Assembly (NCBI GenBank): GCA_902802305.1
Contig: CADCLG010000033.1
Location: forward strand, 7,002-71,001
Direction of reading: 5' to 3'
From: an uncultured Spirochaetaceae bacterium
GTDB lineage: Bacteria; Spirochaetota; Spirochaetia; Treponematales; Treponemataceae
DNA length: 64,000 nt
A program made the translations under genes and the position numbers. The notes under the pieces are model-generated. The model worked only from the letters and a program-made list of their open reading frames with translations. It did no database searches and was not told the origin of the DNA. The number at the start of each line of letters is the position of its first letter. The stretch's first letter is position 1. Positions 34,122 to 43,967 of the stretch are shown here, piece by piece.

Positions 34122-35534
34122 ATGATTTATACAGATACAAGAGATGGTAGTGTTAAAGTAGATTTTAAGACAGCTGTTATGAACGGAATGAATCAGGCTA
34201 CTGGAGGTCTTTATATTCCTACTTCTTTTCCAAAACTTGATAAAGCACTTATAAATAAAGATCCTGAACCTTCATTCAGAGTTATTGCTTTTGAAATGGC
34301 TAAACCTTATGTTGAAGGTGAAATCCCAGATGCTGATTTGTCTGAAATTATTGCAGATGCTTATCCATTTTCACCAAAAGTTGTTCCTTTAGATTCAATT
34401 TCTTACAGTCTGGAGCTTTTTCACGGACCAACCTGTGCTTTTAAGGATTTTGGTGCCCGCTTTATGGCTCGTGTAATGTCTTATTTCAACCGCAACGAAT
34501 CTACCCCACTTCATATTCTTGTTGCAACTTCTGGAGATACTGGTTCTGCTGTAGGAAGCGCTTTCCACAATGTTCCTGGACTTGATGTTACAATCCTCTA
34601 TCCTGATGGAAAAATTAGTCCACTTCAGGAAAAACAGCTTTCTACGTTTACAGGAAACGTTCGTGCACTTAAAGTAAAGGGAACTTTCGATGACTGCCAG
34701 AAGCTTGTAAAAACAGCCTTTACAGATACAGAATTGCGCGGAAAATTAAGACTTTCTTCTGCAAACTCAATCAACATTTCCAGACTTTTACCTCAGAGCT
34801 TCTATTACATGTATTCTTCTCTTGTTGTAAGAAACCGCTCTGCAATTGATAACAAAATCCAGGATCCTGCAATTATTACAATTGTTCCTTCTGGAAACTT
34901 TGGAAACCTTACTTCTGGTCTTATTGCAAAAGAAATGGGAGCTCCAATTACAGGCTTTGTTGCAGCTACAAATACTAACAGAACAATTCCAGATTGGATT
35001 GCAACTGGTTCTTATGATGCCCGTCCTTCTGTAGAAACTTATGCAAATGCCATGGACGTAGGTGCCCCAAGCAATTACGAGCGAATTAAGGCAATGTATA
35101 CTCTAGAACAGGTTCGCCAGCTTTTTGCTTCTTACTGGCTTGATAATGATGGAATCATGGAAGCTATCCGAGCCTGCAATAACAAAACCGGTTATATTAT
35201 TGATCCTCATGGAGCAATCGGATGGAAAGCTTGGGAAGACATTAAAAACGGAGCTATGGAAGCACTGGCTAACGGAAATAAAAATGATTATACAAAGCCA
35301 GGTCTTACACCTAACCTTCCTGCATGGGCTTCTAAAGTAATTGATAAAAAGGCTGTTGGAATGATTTTGGAAACAGCTTCTCCTGCAAAGTTCGGTTCAA
35401 TTGTAACAGATGCAATTGGAAAAGAACCTCCAATGCCAAGCAGACTTGAAGAAGTTCTCCATTTGCCAGACCGCGCTATTCCAATGGAAAATGATTATAA
35501 TACATTCAAAGATTGGTTGCTTGCTAATTTATAA
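34122..35534 (+). CDS. thrC: Threonine synthase
   Basis: 470 residues, PLP-dependent; converts O-phosphohomoserine to threonine. The PLP lysine is K108 in HGPTCAFKDFGARF. The phosphate-binding LVATSGDTGSAVG, VPSGNFGNL and the N-terminal capping region are all present. AAGAGG precedes the ATG. A bidirectional terminator follows. Confidence 0.95.
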   Translation: MIYTDTRDGSVKVDFKTAVMNGMNQATGGLYIPTSFPKLDKALINKDPEPSFRVIAFEMAKPYVEGEIPDADLSEIIADAYPFSPKVVPLDSISYSLELFHGPTCAFKDFGARFMARVMSYFNRNESTPLHILVATSGDTGSAVGSAFHNVPGLDVTILYPDGKISPLQEKQLSTFTGNVRALKVKGTFDDCQKLVKTAFTDTELRGKLRLSSANSINISRLLPQSFYYMYSSLVVRNRSAIDNKIQDPAIITIVPSGNFGNLTSGLIAKEMGAPITGFVAATNTNRTIPDWIATGSYDARPSVETYANAMDVGAPSNYERIKAMYTLEQVRQLFASYWLDNDGIMEAIRACNNKTGYIIDPHGAIGWKAWEDIKNGAMEALANGNKNDYTKPGLTPNLPAWASKVIDKKAVGMILETASPAKFGSIVTDAIGKEPPMPSRLEEVLHLPDRAIPMENDYNTFKDWLLANL

Positions 35535-35570
35535 TAGAAATAATTATTTTCTTTAATACTAAAAAGCATA

Positions 35571-35632
35571 AAAAAAAGGTGGTTGTGAAATGCATTTTTA
35601 ATGAAGTGCAGGTTTCATAACCACCTTTTTTA
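35571..35632. terminator. Bidirectional terminator between thrC and the purine permease
   Basis: AAAAAAAGGTGGTT-G-TGAAA pairs with TTTCATAACCACCTTTTTT around an 18-base loop. A- and T-runs on both sides serve both convergent genes. Confidence 0.85.
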
Positions 35633-35659
35633 TTATTTTATCGTTATTTTACGACTGTA

Positions 35660-37096
35660 TTATATTGCAAGGAAGAACTTTACAAGGAAGATTGCTGAAA
35701 GAACGTATGTAAGAATAGAGATTTCCTTTCCTTTTCCTGTACAAAGCTTAATGATAGTATATGTAATCAAAGCTAAACCAATTCCATGTCCGATTGAACC
35801 AGAAACAGGCATTGCAAGAAGCATGATAAATACAGGTGCTGTCTGAGTAATATCATCAAAATCAATCTTCTTTAATCCGCTGAGCATTAAAATACCAACA
35901 TAAATTAAAGCAGAAGATGTTGCAGCAGCTGGAATAATAGCAGCAATTGGAGCAATAAACATACAGAGTAAGAATACAATTCCTGTTGTAAGTGCTGTAA
36001 GACCAGTTCTACCACCAGCTTCTACACCAGATGCTGATTCAACGAATGTAGTTACTGTTGAAGTACCTGTACAAGCACCTGCAACAGTTCCTACAGCATC
36101 AGCAAGAAGAGCTTCCTTCATCTGAGGCATATTACCTTCTTCATCAAGCATATTTGCTTTAGAAGCAGTACCAACTAAAGTTCCAATTGTATCAAACATA
36201 TCAATAATACAGAATGTGATAATCAAAGTAATAATTGTAAACCAGCCGATTTGAGGAAGAGCTTTAAAGTTAAACTTAAAGAGAGTATTTGCACCCATAT
36301 CTTTAAATGGAGGTAACCAGGAAGCACCAGCAAGAGCAGCAAATGGATTTGTATGGAAGAATATTCCCTGTCCAGCCCAATACAAAATACTTGCAGCAAG
36401 CATACCAAGAATTACTGCACCCTTTACTTTAAAATGTGCCAAAATAATTATTACAAAAAGACCTACAAACATTGTTACTACAGTAAGTACCATAGGACCA
36501 TAACCTTCGGCCATAGAACCTTTAGCAAAGCTTGCTGTAAGAGCTCCAAAGAAGTCTCTCATTACAAAGAAAGGAGCTGAGAATCCGTTTGCTGATGAAT
36601 AAATACCTGCATTTGAACCAAGGCCGATATTCATAAGCATAAGACCAATAGCTGGACCAATTCCGAGACGTACACCAAGTGGAATAGCGTTTACGATTTT
36701 GTCTCTTATATTGAAAATAGAAAGAAGAATAAAAATAATACCTTCAATCAAAATAATACAAAGTCCAGCCTGGAAAGACTCTGTATAAGAAAGACCTGTA
36801 ATAGAAACAACCTGTGCAATAACAAAAGCAAAGAAGCTGTTTAATCCCATACCAGGTGCCATAGCAAAAGGCTTGTTAGCACAGAAGGCCATAACAAACA
36901 TACCGATTGCAGATGCAATACAAGTTGCAAGGAAGATTCCATTCCACAATCCAGGTCCGCCATTTGCACCAAAACCTGTAAGAAGATTCGGGTTCAATGC
37001 AATGATGTAAGCCATTGTCATGAACGTTGTAAGACCGGCAACAATTTCTGTTTTAACAGTTGTTCCGTTCTCATTAAGTTTAAATAACTTTTCCAT
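35660..37096 (-). CDS. NCS2-family purine permease (guanine/hypoxanthine type)
   Basis: Start at 37094-37096 (MEKLFKLNENGTTVKTEI) behind GGAGGAAAAA. About 478 residues with 12-14 helices. AGLTTFMTMAYIIALNP, MAPGMGLNSFFAF and GTSTVTTFVESASGVEAGGR (broken here after 20) are signatures of the PbuG/PbuO/AzgA branch. It imports a purine base in symport. It lies 23 bp downstream of rnfB and may be read from the rnf operon. No purine riboswitch is visible before it. Confidence 0.9.
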   Translation of the reverse strand: MEKLFKLNENGTTVKTEIVAGLTTFMTMAYIIALNPNLLTGFGANGGPGLWNGIFLATCIASAIGMFVMAFCANKPFAMAPGMGLNSFFAFVIAQVVSITGLSYTESFQAGLCIILIEGIIFILLSIFNIRDKIVNAIPLGVRLGIGPAIGLMLMNIGLGSNAGIYSSANGFSAPFFVMRDFFGALTASFAKGSMAEGYGPMVLTVVTMFVGLFVIIILAHFKVKGAVILGMLAASILYWAGQGIFFHTNPFAALAGASWLPPFKDMGANTLFKFNFKALPQIGWFTIITLIITFCIIDMFDTIGTLVGTASKANMLDEEGNMPQMKEALLADAVGTVAGACTGTSTVTTFVESASGVEAGGRTGLTALTTGIVFLLCMFIAPIAAIIPAAATSSALIYVGILMLSGLKKIDFDDITQTAPVFIMLLAMPVSGSIGHGIGLALITYTIIKLCTGKGKEISILTYVLSAIFLVKFFLAI

Positions 37097-37119
37097 TTTT
37101 TCCTCCAAAAAAATGTTTT

Positions 37120-37929
37120 TTATAACAAGTCCTGAAAAAGTGATAAAACTTTATCTGGACAAGCTTTCACACATTCACCGCAGCTTGTACATTTTGTGTA
37201 ATCAATTTTTGGAATACCTGAACTGATATCTATGCACTGCTGAGGACATTTTCGAGTACACATGCCGCACTTGAAACAACCACCAGTACAATCTTTACGT
37301 ATTTGTGGTTTGTTGTCGCTGTGGTTTGAACAAAGTGCAACCGGGCCTTTTGTATCTTTATCATAAATCTTAAACAAATGCTTTGGACAGGCAGTATTAC
37401 ATTTTCCGCAGCCTACACATTTATTGTAATCTACATGAGGGATTCCATCTTTACCCATAGAAAGAGCATCAAAAGGACAAACCCGCACACAATCACCTAG
37501 ACCAATACAGCCGTAAGCACATTTTTTTGTACCGTTCATTACAAGCTGAGCACCTTTACAGGTTTGAACTCCATGATACTGGCCTTTACTCTGGGCACAT
37601 TCGGGTGTTCCTCGGCAGGCAAGAATAGTTACCTTTGGTTTTACTTCAATTCCAGCCTGTCCAAGAATCTCTGCAATTTTTGTAGCACAGGAAGCACCCC
37701 CTGCAATACAGCCGTTTACCGGGGCATCACCTTTTACAACTGCACCTGCAAAAGAATCGCAACCTGCAAGTCCACAACCACCACAGTTGGCGCCAGAGAG
37801 TGCATCGCGTACTGCCTGAACTTTTGGGTCTGTATCAACATGGAAAATCTTTTTGAAAAGTCCCAAAAGAACTCCAAGAACAAACGCAATTACCAGTGAA
37901 ACGATTATAGTGTATAAAATAGTATTCAT
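37120..37929 (-). CDS. rnfB: Rnf complex subunit B (Fe-S)
   Basis: 269 residues. An N-terminal membrane anchor is followed by the RnfB Fe-S domain (GANCGGCGLAGCDSFA...GCIAGGASC) and ferredoxin-type CxxCxxCxxxCP clusters at about 130-265. It takes electrons from reduced ferredoxin. It is the last gene of rnfCDGEAB, the clostridial/spirochaetal order. Confidence 0.95.
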   Translation of the reverse strand: MNTILYTIIVSLVIAFVLGVLLGLFKKIFHVDTDPKVQAVRDALSGANCGGCGLAGCDSFAGAVVKGDAPVNGCIAGGASCATKIAEILGQAGIEVKPKVTILACRGTPECAQSKGQYHGVQTCKGAQLVMNGTKKCAYGCIGLGDCVRVCPFDALSMGKDGIPHVDYNKCVGCGKCNTACPKHLFKIYDKDTKGPVALCSNHSDNKPQIRKDCTGGCFKCGMCTRKCPQQCIDISSGIPKIDYTKCTSCGECVKACPDKVLSLFQDLL

Positions 37930-37944
37930 CTTAATAATCTCCCC

Positions 37945-38520
37945 TTACTTTATAAGTCCTTTGAAACCAAGGAAGGCCAAACTGAGCAGACCTGCCGTGA
38001 TATAGAGAATTGGTGTTCCTGCAAATGCCTTTGGAAGCTTTGCAATCTTGAGGCGACTTCTTACTCCGCTCATTACGACCATACTTAAAAGAAAGCCCAT
38101 TGCAGAACCAAATGCGTAAACAAGACTTTCACCGTAATTAAAGTTTTTGGAAATACAGTTAATTGTAATGCCAAGAACTGCACAGTTAGTTGTGATGAGA
38201 GCAAGATAAACACCCATGGAATTATAAAGACCAGGAACCTTTTTTCTAAGGAAGAACTCTACCAGCTGAACCAAAGAAGCAATTACAAGAATAAAGAATA
38301 AGGTTTGAAGATATTCCAGTCCGAGAGGAACCATAACAAGTTTATAAAGTGGCCAGGTTACGGCAGTAGCAAGCATAATTACAAAAGTTGTAGCTAAGCC
38401 CATTCCTGTTGCTTTTTCTGTATCATTTGTCATTCCAATAAAAGGACAGATTGCAAGGTACTGAATAAAGACAACGTTATCGATGAGTGCAGATTTTATA
38501 AAAAGTTTTAAGGTTTCCAT
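37945..38520 (-). CDS. rnfA: Rnf complex subunit A
   Basis: 191 residues, six helices; pairs with RnfE in the membrane. It has the conserved LIDNVVFIQYLAICPFIG and TTNCAVLGI (Cys in the membrane Fe-S site shared with RnfE) segments, and ends in a GF-type tail. It starts at the last base of rnfE's stop region, so translation is coupled. Confidence 0.94.
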   Translation of the reverse strand: METLKLFIKSALIDNVVFIQYLAICPFIGMTNDTEKATGMGLATTFVIMLATAVTWPLYKLVMVPLGLEYLQTLFFILVIASLVQLVEFFLRKKVPGLYNSMGVYLALITTNCAVLGITINCISKNFNYGESLVYAFGSAMGFLLSMVVMSGVRSRLKIAKLPKAFAGTPILYITAGLLSLAFLGFKGLIK

Positions 38521-39170
38521 TATTCAGCCTCCACATTTTTCTTTTCAGAATCAGCTTTTTTTGCTGCTGATAATTGTTTTAATCCCTGCATGATTGCCGC
38601 TAAAAATCCGAATACGAGGAAGCCGCCTGGTGCACTGTTGAAAATTGCAATTCTATATTCTTCCGGGAGAATCTCGAGTTTAAAAGGAGTACCTGCAAAT
38701 AAGGTTCCGCCACCGAGGATTTCGCGTACCAGTGAAATAAGCACGAGAACAAAAGTGTAACCAATTCCCATTCCAAGAGCGTCTAAAACTGAATCGCTAA
38801 TTGTATTTTTAGAGGCAAAGGCTTCTACTCGACCCATAATAATACAGTTTACTACAATCAGTGGAAGAAATACTCCCAATGCATCATAAAGTGATTCAAC
38901 ATAAGCCTGAAGAACCAGTTGCACGATGGTTGTAAAGGCTGCAATTACAATAATAAAAACAGGAAGTCTGATTGCAGATGGAATCAGTTTTCTAAAAATA
39001 CTGATAACAATTTCGCTCATAAGAAGAACGAAGGTCATTCCTAAGCCCATACCAAATCCGTTGAAAATACTTGTTGTTACACCAAGGGAAGAACAAAGAC
39101 CGATGTTAAGCACAACAAGCGGGTTTTCTCTTATAAAACCATTTGTAAAAATCTTTAGTTTGTTATTCAT
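38520..39170 (-). CDS. rnfE: Rnf complex subunit E
   Basis: 216 residues, six helices. NGFIRENPLVVLNIGLCSSLGVT is the family's N-terminal hallmark and VNCIIMGRVEAFA its second Cys-bearing motif. With RnfA it forms the membrane core around a shared Fe-S centre. A charged C-terminal tail of about 20 residues follows. Confidence 0.95.
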   Translation of the reverse strand: MNNKLKIFTNGFIRENPLVVLNIGLCSSLGVTTSIFNGFGMGLGMTFVLLMSEIVISIFRKLIPSAIRLPVFIIVIAAFTTIVQLVLQAYVESLYDALGVFLPLIVVNCIIMGRVEAFASKNTISDSVLDALGMGIGYTFVLVLISLVREILGGGTLFAGTPFKLEILPEEYRIAIFNSAPGGFLVFGFLAAIMQGLKQLSAAKKADSEKKNVEAE

Positions 39171-39186
39171 TTATCTCTGTCTCCTC

Positions 39187-39801
39187 TTATCTGCCTGACT
39201 TAAAATATGCATTCATGGATTTGCAGGCTTCATTGACAAGATCTCCAATTCCTTTACTTGTGATTGTCGCACCAGAAATACCGTCAAAAGTTTCGTTTAC
39301 AGTAAATCCATCTGATGATTTTTTACCGCTGAACTGGTCATAAAAAGTTAGGCCAGAAGGAAGTTTAAAAGAAGAATCATTTGCTTTTAATCCAAAGCCA
39401 GGAGAATCAGAAAGTTCAAGAATCCTCATTCCTTCTACACTTCCATCTTTTTTGATACCTACAATAATTTTTCCCTTATCATAGGTTGGACCAGCTGCCT
39501 GAACAATTGCTCCAATCACTTCTCCACCCTGCTTTACAAGGTAGAAGTCGCTTAAAGTAATTACAGAAACTGATGATTTTTCAAAATTACTGACAGCTTC
39601 AAATGAATCAGCAGCAGGGAAAACCTGCTTCATTGCGGTATTTGCTTTATTGATTTGATTCTGTTTTATTTTTGGCAAAGTAAAATTATTTACAATTGCA
39701 AGAACAGCACAGGAAGCAACGGCATAGCATACAAGAACTAGTCCCAGCTTAATCATTTCGCCGATTCCCAGATTTTTTTTAGTATTTGTTGTATTTGCCA
39801 T
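39187..39801 (-). CDS. rnfG: Rnf complex subunit G (covalent FMN)
   Basis: Start chosen at 39799-39801 (MANTTNTKKNLGIG) because GGAAGGAGACAG precedes it; the ATG ten codons upstream lies inside the old rnfD end. 204 residues: one membrane helix, then the FMN-binding domain. GISGATITSKG carries the Thr for phosphoester-linked FMN, and DSPGFGLKA the neighbouring loop. It relays electrons towards the NAD side. Confidence 0.93.
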   Translation of the reverse strand: MANTTNTKKNLGIGEMIKLGLVLVCYAVASCAVLAIVNNFTLPKIKQNQINKANTAMKQVFPAADSFEAVSNFEKSSVSVITLSDFYLVKQGGEVIGAIVQAAGPTYDKGKIIVGIKKDGSVEGMRILELSDSPGFGLKANDSSFKLPSGLTFYDQFSGKKSSDGFTVNETFDGISGATITSKGIGDLVNEACKSMNAYFKSGR

Positions 39802-39802
39802 T

Positions 39803-40722
39803 TTACTGTCTCCTTCCTGCTTTTTTGCCATAACCGTACATTCTTACAGTAAGATTGTTCAAGAAAGGAGCAATGGCATTCATAATCAGAATACTGAACA
39901 TAACGCCTTCCGGGTTCGTCCGGGTTTTGTAACTGGTGTTGTTGCGTAATCAGTTACCATAAAGGTTGCACCAAATAAAAGTCCACCGGTTAGAAGATTT
40001 ATAAGAACCTCGTTTCCTGCTCCTGACAGACTTCCACTTTTTGCAAGTCCAGAAATAAAGGCACCGAGAACTACTGTAAGAACCATTGTTAATGGTGCCC
40101 GCCAGTCAATAATTCTTGCTGCAAGGAGGAAGATAAAGGAAATCAGAATCAAAAGAATTGAAGTTTCTCCTATACAGCCTGCTCTGTTGCCGAGAAAATA
40201 CTGGAGGTAATCTATTGAATCGACTGCTCCAGATTTTAAACTGCTTAAAACTGTTGCAGAAGAAATTGCATCTACTGTGTGAGGTTCAAGCCATCTAGCT
40301 CCCATAACTGAAGGAAAGCTGATAAAGAGTACAGCTCGTCCTGTAAGTGCCGGGTTGAAAACGTTTGAACCGATTCCACCGAAAAGGCCTTTGGCAATTA
40401 TAATTGCACAGGCTGAGCCGATTACAACCATCCACCATGGAATTGTTGGTGGACAGACAAGGGCCAGAAGAAGGCCTGTAACTGCTGCAGAAAGATTTGA
40501 AATCATAACTTTTTGTTTTGTTGCCTTTTGGAATAAGTATTCAAATAATACACAGGATGCAACAGAAACTAAAATTGTAAGCAGTGCCCGCCAGCCGAAA
40601 AATACTATTCCGGCAATAGCTTCTGGAAGCAAGGCAATCAGGACTGCAGCCATGATGTATTGAGTTTTCATTTTAAAAGAAAAATGAGGACTTGAAGAAA
40701 GATGTATTTTATTTGTGTCCAT
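39803..40722 (-). pseudogene. rnfD: Rnf complex subunit D, deletion and frameshift near the C-terminus
   Basis: The ATG at 40720-40722 overlaps the rnfC stop. Reading is normal through the membrane helices (PHFSFKMKTQYIMAAVLIA..., GSNVFNPALTGRAVLF, SSATVL near the FMN-Thr site) to TTPVTKPGR. It then leaves frame and ends at 39886. The proper end (PEGVMFSILIMNAIAPFLNN, then LTVRMYGYGKKAGRRQ) is preserved in the next frame to a TAA at 39803. The roughly 18-20 residues expected between, a membrane helix, are missing. The joint sits between two copies of AACCCGGA. As read, the product lacks the last helix. Confidence 0.85.
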
Positions 40723-42113
40723 TATTTTGCCTCCCCTTTTACAACTTCTTTTGCTGCTTCTTTTGCTTTTGCAGCTTCCTGTTTTGCACGTTCTTCTGCC
40801 ATCTTCTGTCTTACAAGGGCTTTTCCCAATCTTACCCTTTGAACTATGCTGATGTGAGCTGGACAAACAAAGGCGCAGCAGCCACATTCAATACAATCCA
40901 TAAGGCCGAAGCGTTTTGCTTTGTCGATATTACCGGCTTTTAGTTCACGGACAATAAGAACTGGATTAAGTCTCATTGCACATTTTGCAACACAAGAACC
41001 GCAGGAAATGCACTGATCTTCTTCTTCAAGGTAAGTTTCTTTTGCTGTAAGGAAGGTAACGCCACTTGTTCCTTTTGCAACAGGGAAAGAAGCACTTCCC
41101 ATGGCAAATCCCATCATAGGACCACCGGAAATTATTTTTACAATTTCATCCTCTTTTATAGTAAAAACATCGCCGATAAGGTCTGAAACCAGGGTGCCGA
41201 CTGGAACGCGGATGTTGCAAGGTTGTTCAACTCCAAGTCCTGAAATTGTAAGTGAGCGGTCAACAAGCGGTTTTCCAAGACGGAAGGCATCTGATATTGC
41301 ACAAACTGTTCCTACGTTACAAATTACAGTTCCTGCATCTGCTGGAAGTTTAGCTGATGGAATCTCTCTATTGAGACAGGCTGAAACTATGAACTTTTCT
41401 GAACCCTGTGGATATTTTGTCTGAACAAGGCAGACTGACATTTTGTCTGCATAATTTTTATCCTGAATTGCTTTTTCAAGGATTGGAAGAATATAAGCTT
41501 TGTTGTCTTCCAGGGCAATTATTCCTTTTGCATTAACAAGGTGCATTACAATTGCAAGTCCGTCAATCACCTTTTCCGGACTTTCTTGAAGTGTGCGTTC
41601 ATCGCAGGTGAGATAAGGCTCACATTCTGCGGCATTGATTAGAACATAATCGATTGGTTTGTCCTTTGGCGGATTAAGTTTAACGTGTGCAGGGAAAGAT
41701 GCACCACCCATACCAACAATTCCTGCTTCTTTTATACGTGCAAGTGCCTGAGACTGGTCACAGGTAAAAGGATCAAGTGGTTCAAGAAATTGTGTGCGGT
41801 TTTCTTCATCTGCTTCGATGATGATACACGGAACTTCCTGATTGCCTGTTACAAGACAGTTCTGGATTTTTTTAACTTTGCCCGATACCGAAGAATGTAC
41901 CGGACAATTCATAAATTTATCGCCATTTGCAATAATTTGACCTTTGGCAACCAAATCTCCTACCTTAACGACAGGACTATTTGGAGCTCCCCCCATGGTT
42001 ACTGGAATTGTAACCGTTTTTGTTTTTGGGAAAACATCCGTAATGGAACACTTATTGGAAAGTTCCTTCATCTCTTTTGGATGGATTCCACCTTTAAAAG
42101 TTTTTGCTCTCAT
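40722..42113 (-). CDS. rnfC: Rnf complex subunit C (NADH/Fe-S)
   Basis: 463 residues; soluble subunit that binds NAD(H) and FMN and carries two 4Fe-4S clusters. GMGGASFPAHVKL is the nucleotide-site glycine motif. CISCGSCVAKCAMRLNP and CIECGCCAFVCP are the cluster motifs (about 365 and 405). The Ala/Lys/Glu-rich C-terminal tail is short. It is first in the operon, behind a TATAAT at 42144-42149 with a weak TATACA-like -35. Confidence 0.95.
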   Translation of the reverse strand: MRAKTFKGGIHPKEMKELSNKCSITDVFPKTKTVTIPVTMGGAPNSPVVKVGDLVAKGQIIANGDKFMNCPVHSSVSGKVKKIQNCLVTGNQEVPCIIIEADEENRTQFLEPLDPFTCDQSQALARIKEAGIVGMGGASFPAHVKLNPPKDKPIDYVLINAAECEPYLTCDERTLQESPEKVIDGLAIVMHLVNAKGIIALEDNKAYILPILEKAIQDKNYADKMSVCLVQTKYPQGSEKFIVSACLNREIPSAKLPADAGTVICNVGTVCAISDAFRLGKPLVDRSLTISGLGVEQPCNIRVPVGTLVSDLIGDVFTIKEDEIVKIISGGPMMGFAMGSASFPVAKGTSGVTFLTAKETYLEEEDQCISCGSCVAKCAMRLNPVLIVRELKAGNIDKAKRFGLMDCIECGCCAFVCPAHISIVQRVRLGKALVRQKMAEERAKQEAAKAKEAAKEVVKGEAK

Positions 42114-42143
42114 AAAATAACCCGAAATAAAAATATGCTATAT

Positions 42144-42172
42144 ATTATACTACGGGACGGGGAAAATGTATA
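42144..42172 (-). promoter_or_regulatory. Promoter of the rnf operon
   Basis: -10 TATAAT (42144-42149) lies 30 bp upstream of the rnfC ATG. A weak -35 (TATACA) is 17 bp farther. Confidence 0.5.
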
Positions 42173-42413
42173 TTGAAAAATGGACATCGAAAAATTGATT
42201 ACTTTAACTGTTGTGGATTAGGTAAAAAGAAATTGCAAAAAAAAATATCTTTATTCCGCATACTTCTTAAAGTTTTCTGCGTTCTCTTCCAAGAAATGTA
42301 GATGAATATAAAACTTTTATGACAAATTGTATTACTTTTATTAATTTAAGAAATGATATAATTGCTCAAAAAAGTATCTAGTATAAGCCTTTCTTTTAAG
42401 TTTCATACATTTC

Positions 42414-42452
42414 CAAACAAAGAAGCCTCCTTCACTGGAGGTTTTCTTATTT
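42414..42452 (+). terminator. Hairpin with T-rich tail in a gene-free stretch
   Basis: GCCTCC-TTCACT-GGAGGT followed by TTTTCTTATTTT. It lies in the 580-bp stretch 42114-42695, which otherwise shows only AT-rich sequence and a short open stretch (about 42480-42592) without start or homology that I recognise. Confidence 0.5.
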
Positions 42453-42695
42453 TAAATACAATGAAATTACTGTATACTAAGTAAAATCAAAAAAGGTAAA
42501 ATTTTCAAGGATAATGAAAGAGTTAAGGGAATTAAAGCTGCTTATAAAGAGATTATAATAATTAGAAGAATGAAAAGAAAAAAAGAACTTTAGCTATTCC
42601 TTATCAAAAACAAATATTTTTTTTGAGATTATTTTATAACATGATATAATGAAAGAATAAAATAATTTGACATAATCGTATTGAGGTGCATTATA

Positions 42696-43358
42696 GTGGA
42701 TTATTCTTTAACTGGATTTAATGAAGATGTTTTTATTATTTCGTTAACTGAAATATACGGGGATCCAATTAACTTTGAATTTAAAATCAGTGAATTTGAT
42801 AAAGATATAAGTTTTGATTTATTTGCAGATTTTGTCGGTGAAAGAATAGATTCAAATTATAATTATTCTGAAGATTATTTTGATAATGGATACATTGGCG
42901 ATTTAATAAAATGCTTATACAATTATTATTTTTGCCATAATGAAGTAAGTTTCAAAACAGGTGAAAGCTTAACTGTTTATTCTAATGTAAAATACTATAA
43001 TTGTACCCCATATGATTTTCAGTTAAATTTTATGCTAGAAAAATATCCTTCTATTTGGAATAAATTATATTCTTCTACTACTAGTAATACAGATTACCAA
43101 TTATTTATTTCTGAAATCTCTAAAACAAATAACCAATTATGGAAATTAGAATTAATAATGACAAAAAAGAGTTCTGACAGATATTCTTTGGGCGGTAGAT
43201 TTAAGTTCTTTGTAAAACCTGGTGATGTAATAAATTTAAAATATTATGAACATCCTCTTTATAATGTAAAAGCAGAAATTGTTTCAATTGATTATAATTC
43301 CATTACATTTAATTTTTCTGGCTATCATAAACCATCAATGCTTCATGATATAGAATAA
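42696..43358 (+). CDS. Hypothetical protein
   Basis: GTG start at 42696 with GAGGTGC nine bases upstream (an alternative TTG lies 15 bases earlier). About 220 residues, very rich in Asp, Tyr, Asn and Phe, with no signal peptide or membrane helix. No family recognised. It stands alone, so nothing can be said of its role. Its strong AT bias fits the accessory region. Confidence 0.5.
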   Translation: MDYSLTGFNEDVFIISLTEIYGDPINFEFKISEFDKDISFDLFADFVGERIDSNYNYSEDYFDNGYIGDLIKCLYNYYFCHNEVSFKTGESLTVYSNVKYYNCTPYDFQLNFMLEKYPSIWNKLYSSTTSNTDYQLFISEISKTNNQLWKLELIMTKKSSDRYSLGGRFKFFVKPGDVINLKYYEHPLYNVKAEIVSIDYNSITFNFSGYHKPSMLHDIE

Positions 43359-43451
43359 AATCAGCAAGTAAAAAAAGCCTCCATAGAAAATTATGGTTCT
43401 GATGAAAAAAGCCACTAGGTAGAAATGCTTAGTTATCTCAAGGTCTTAATA

Positions 43452-43721
43452 TTATTTCTCTACCCAATAAATACCTTTTTCAGGATTCCTGCCCATGTAA
43501 AAATTGTCATAGAGTTCACGTCGTAAAAGTGCATGATCTCCAAAGCTGTGCCACTTTTTCAAAATCATATTTACCTGAATTTCTTTATACTCAACTCCTG
43601 GCTCAAACTTTGTAATAAGATAATCCAGAACAGCAAGCTTTTCTTCCTTTTTCTTTGGCCAGCGGATTACGATTCCTTCTTTATTGATGATAGAGTCTAG
43701 ATTTAGTTTTTTATCTTCCAT
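43452..43721 (-). CDS. DUF2087-family small protein
   Basis: 89 residues. IVIRWPKKKEEKLAVLDYLI, EVEYKEIQVN-type helix and FGDHALLRRELYDNFYMGR, ending GIYW, fit the DUF2087 domain. That domain usually forms the C-terminal part of small HTH/ArsR-like regulators but often stands alone. Probably a DNA-binding regulator (inference). Confidence 0.8.
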   Translation of the reverse strand: MEDKKLNLDSIINKEGIVIRWPKKKEEKLAVLDYLITKFEPGVEYKEIQVNMILKKWHSFGDHALLRRELYDNFYMGRNPEKGIYWVEK

Positions 43722-43858
43722 AATTTACTCCGTTATGATTGGCCGTTTTTTTGTTGGTGTGATAATCAATTCTTTTAAAGTATACTGTAACTGAAAAAAT
43801 AAATCAGTATGTTGTAATTGGGGATGCTTTTCAGTTTCTTCGCTGTATGGGGAGATTA

Positions 43859-43885
43859 ATTTGTTGAAGTGATTTGTTGAAGTGA
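43859..43885 (+). repeat. Tandem 13-bp direct repeat
   Basis: TTTGTTGAAGTGA occurs twice back to back, just upstream of the YARHG-protein gene. It may be a slippage product or a binding-site pair. Confidence 0.5.
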
Positions 43886-43967
43886 TTTTTTTTGGAGACA
43901 AAATATGATAGAATATAATAAATAATGTTATGTTGATTGCTCACTGGGCAACGAGAGGTAAAAAAGT

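Noticed and set aside
37097-37119. Purine riboswitch before the NCS2 permease
   Set aside because: Only 23 bp separate it from rnfB; there is no room for an aptamer.
42474-42600. Short open stretch ending KAAYKEIIIIRRMKRKKEL
   Set aside because: No start codon with a ribosome site and no recognisable homology; too short to call a gene.
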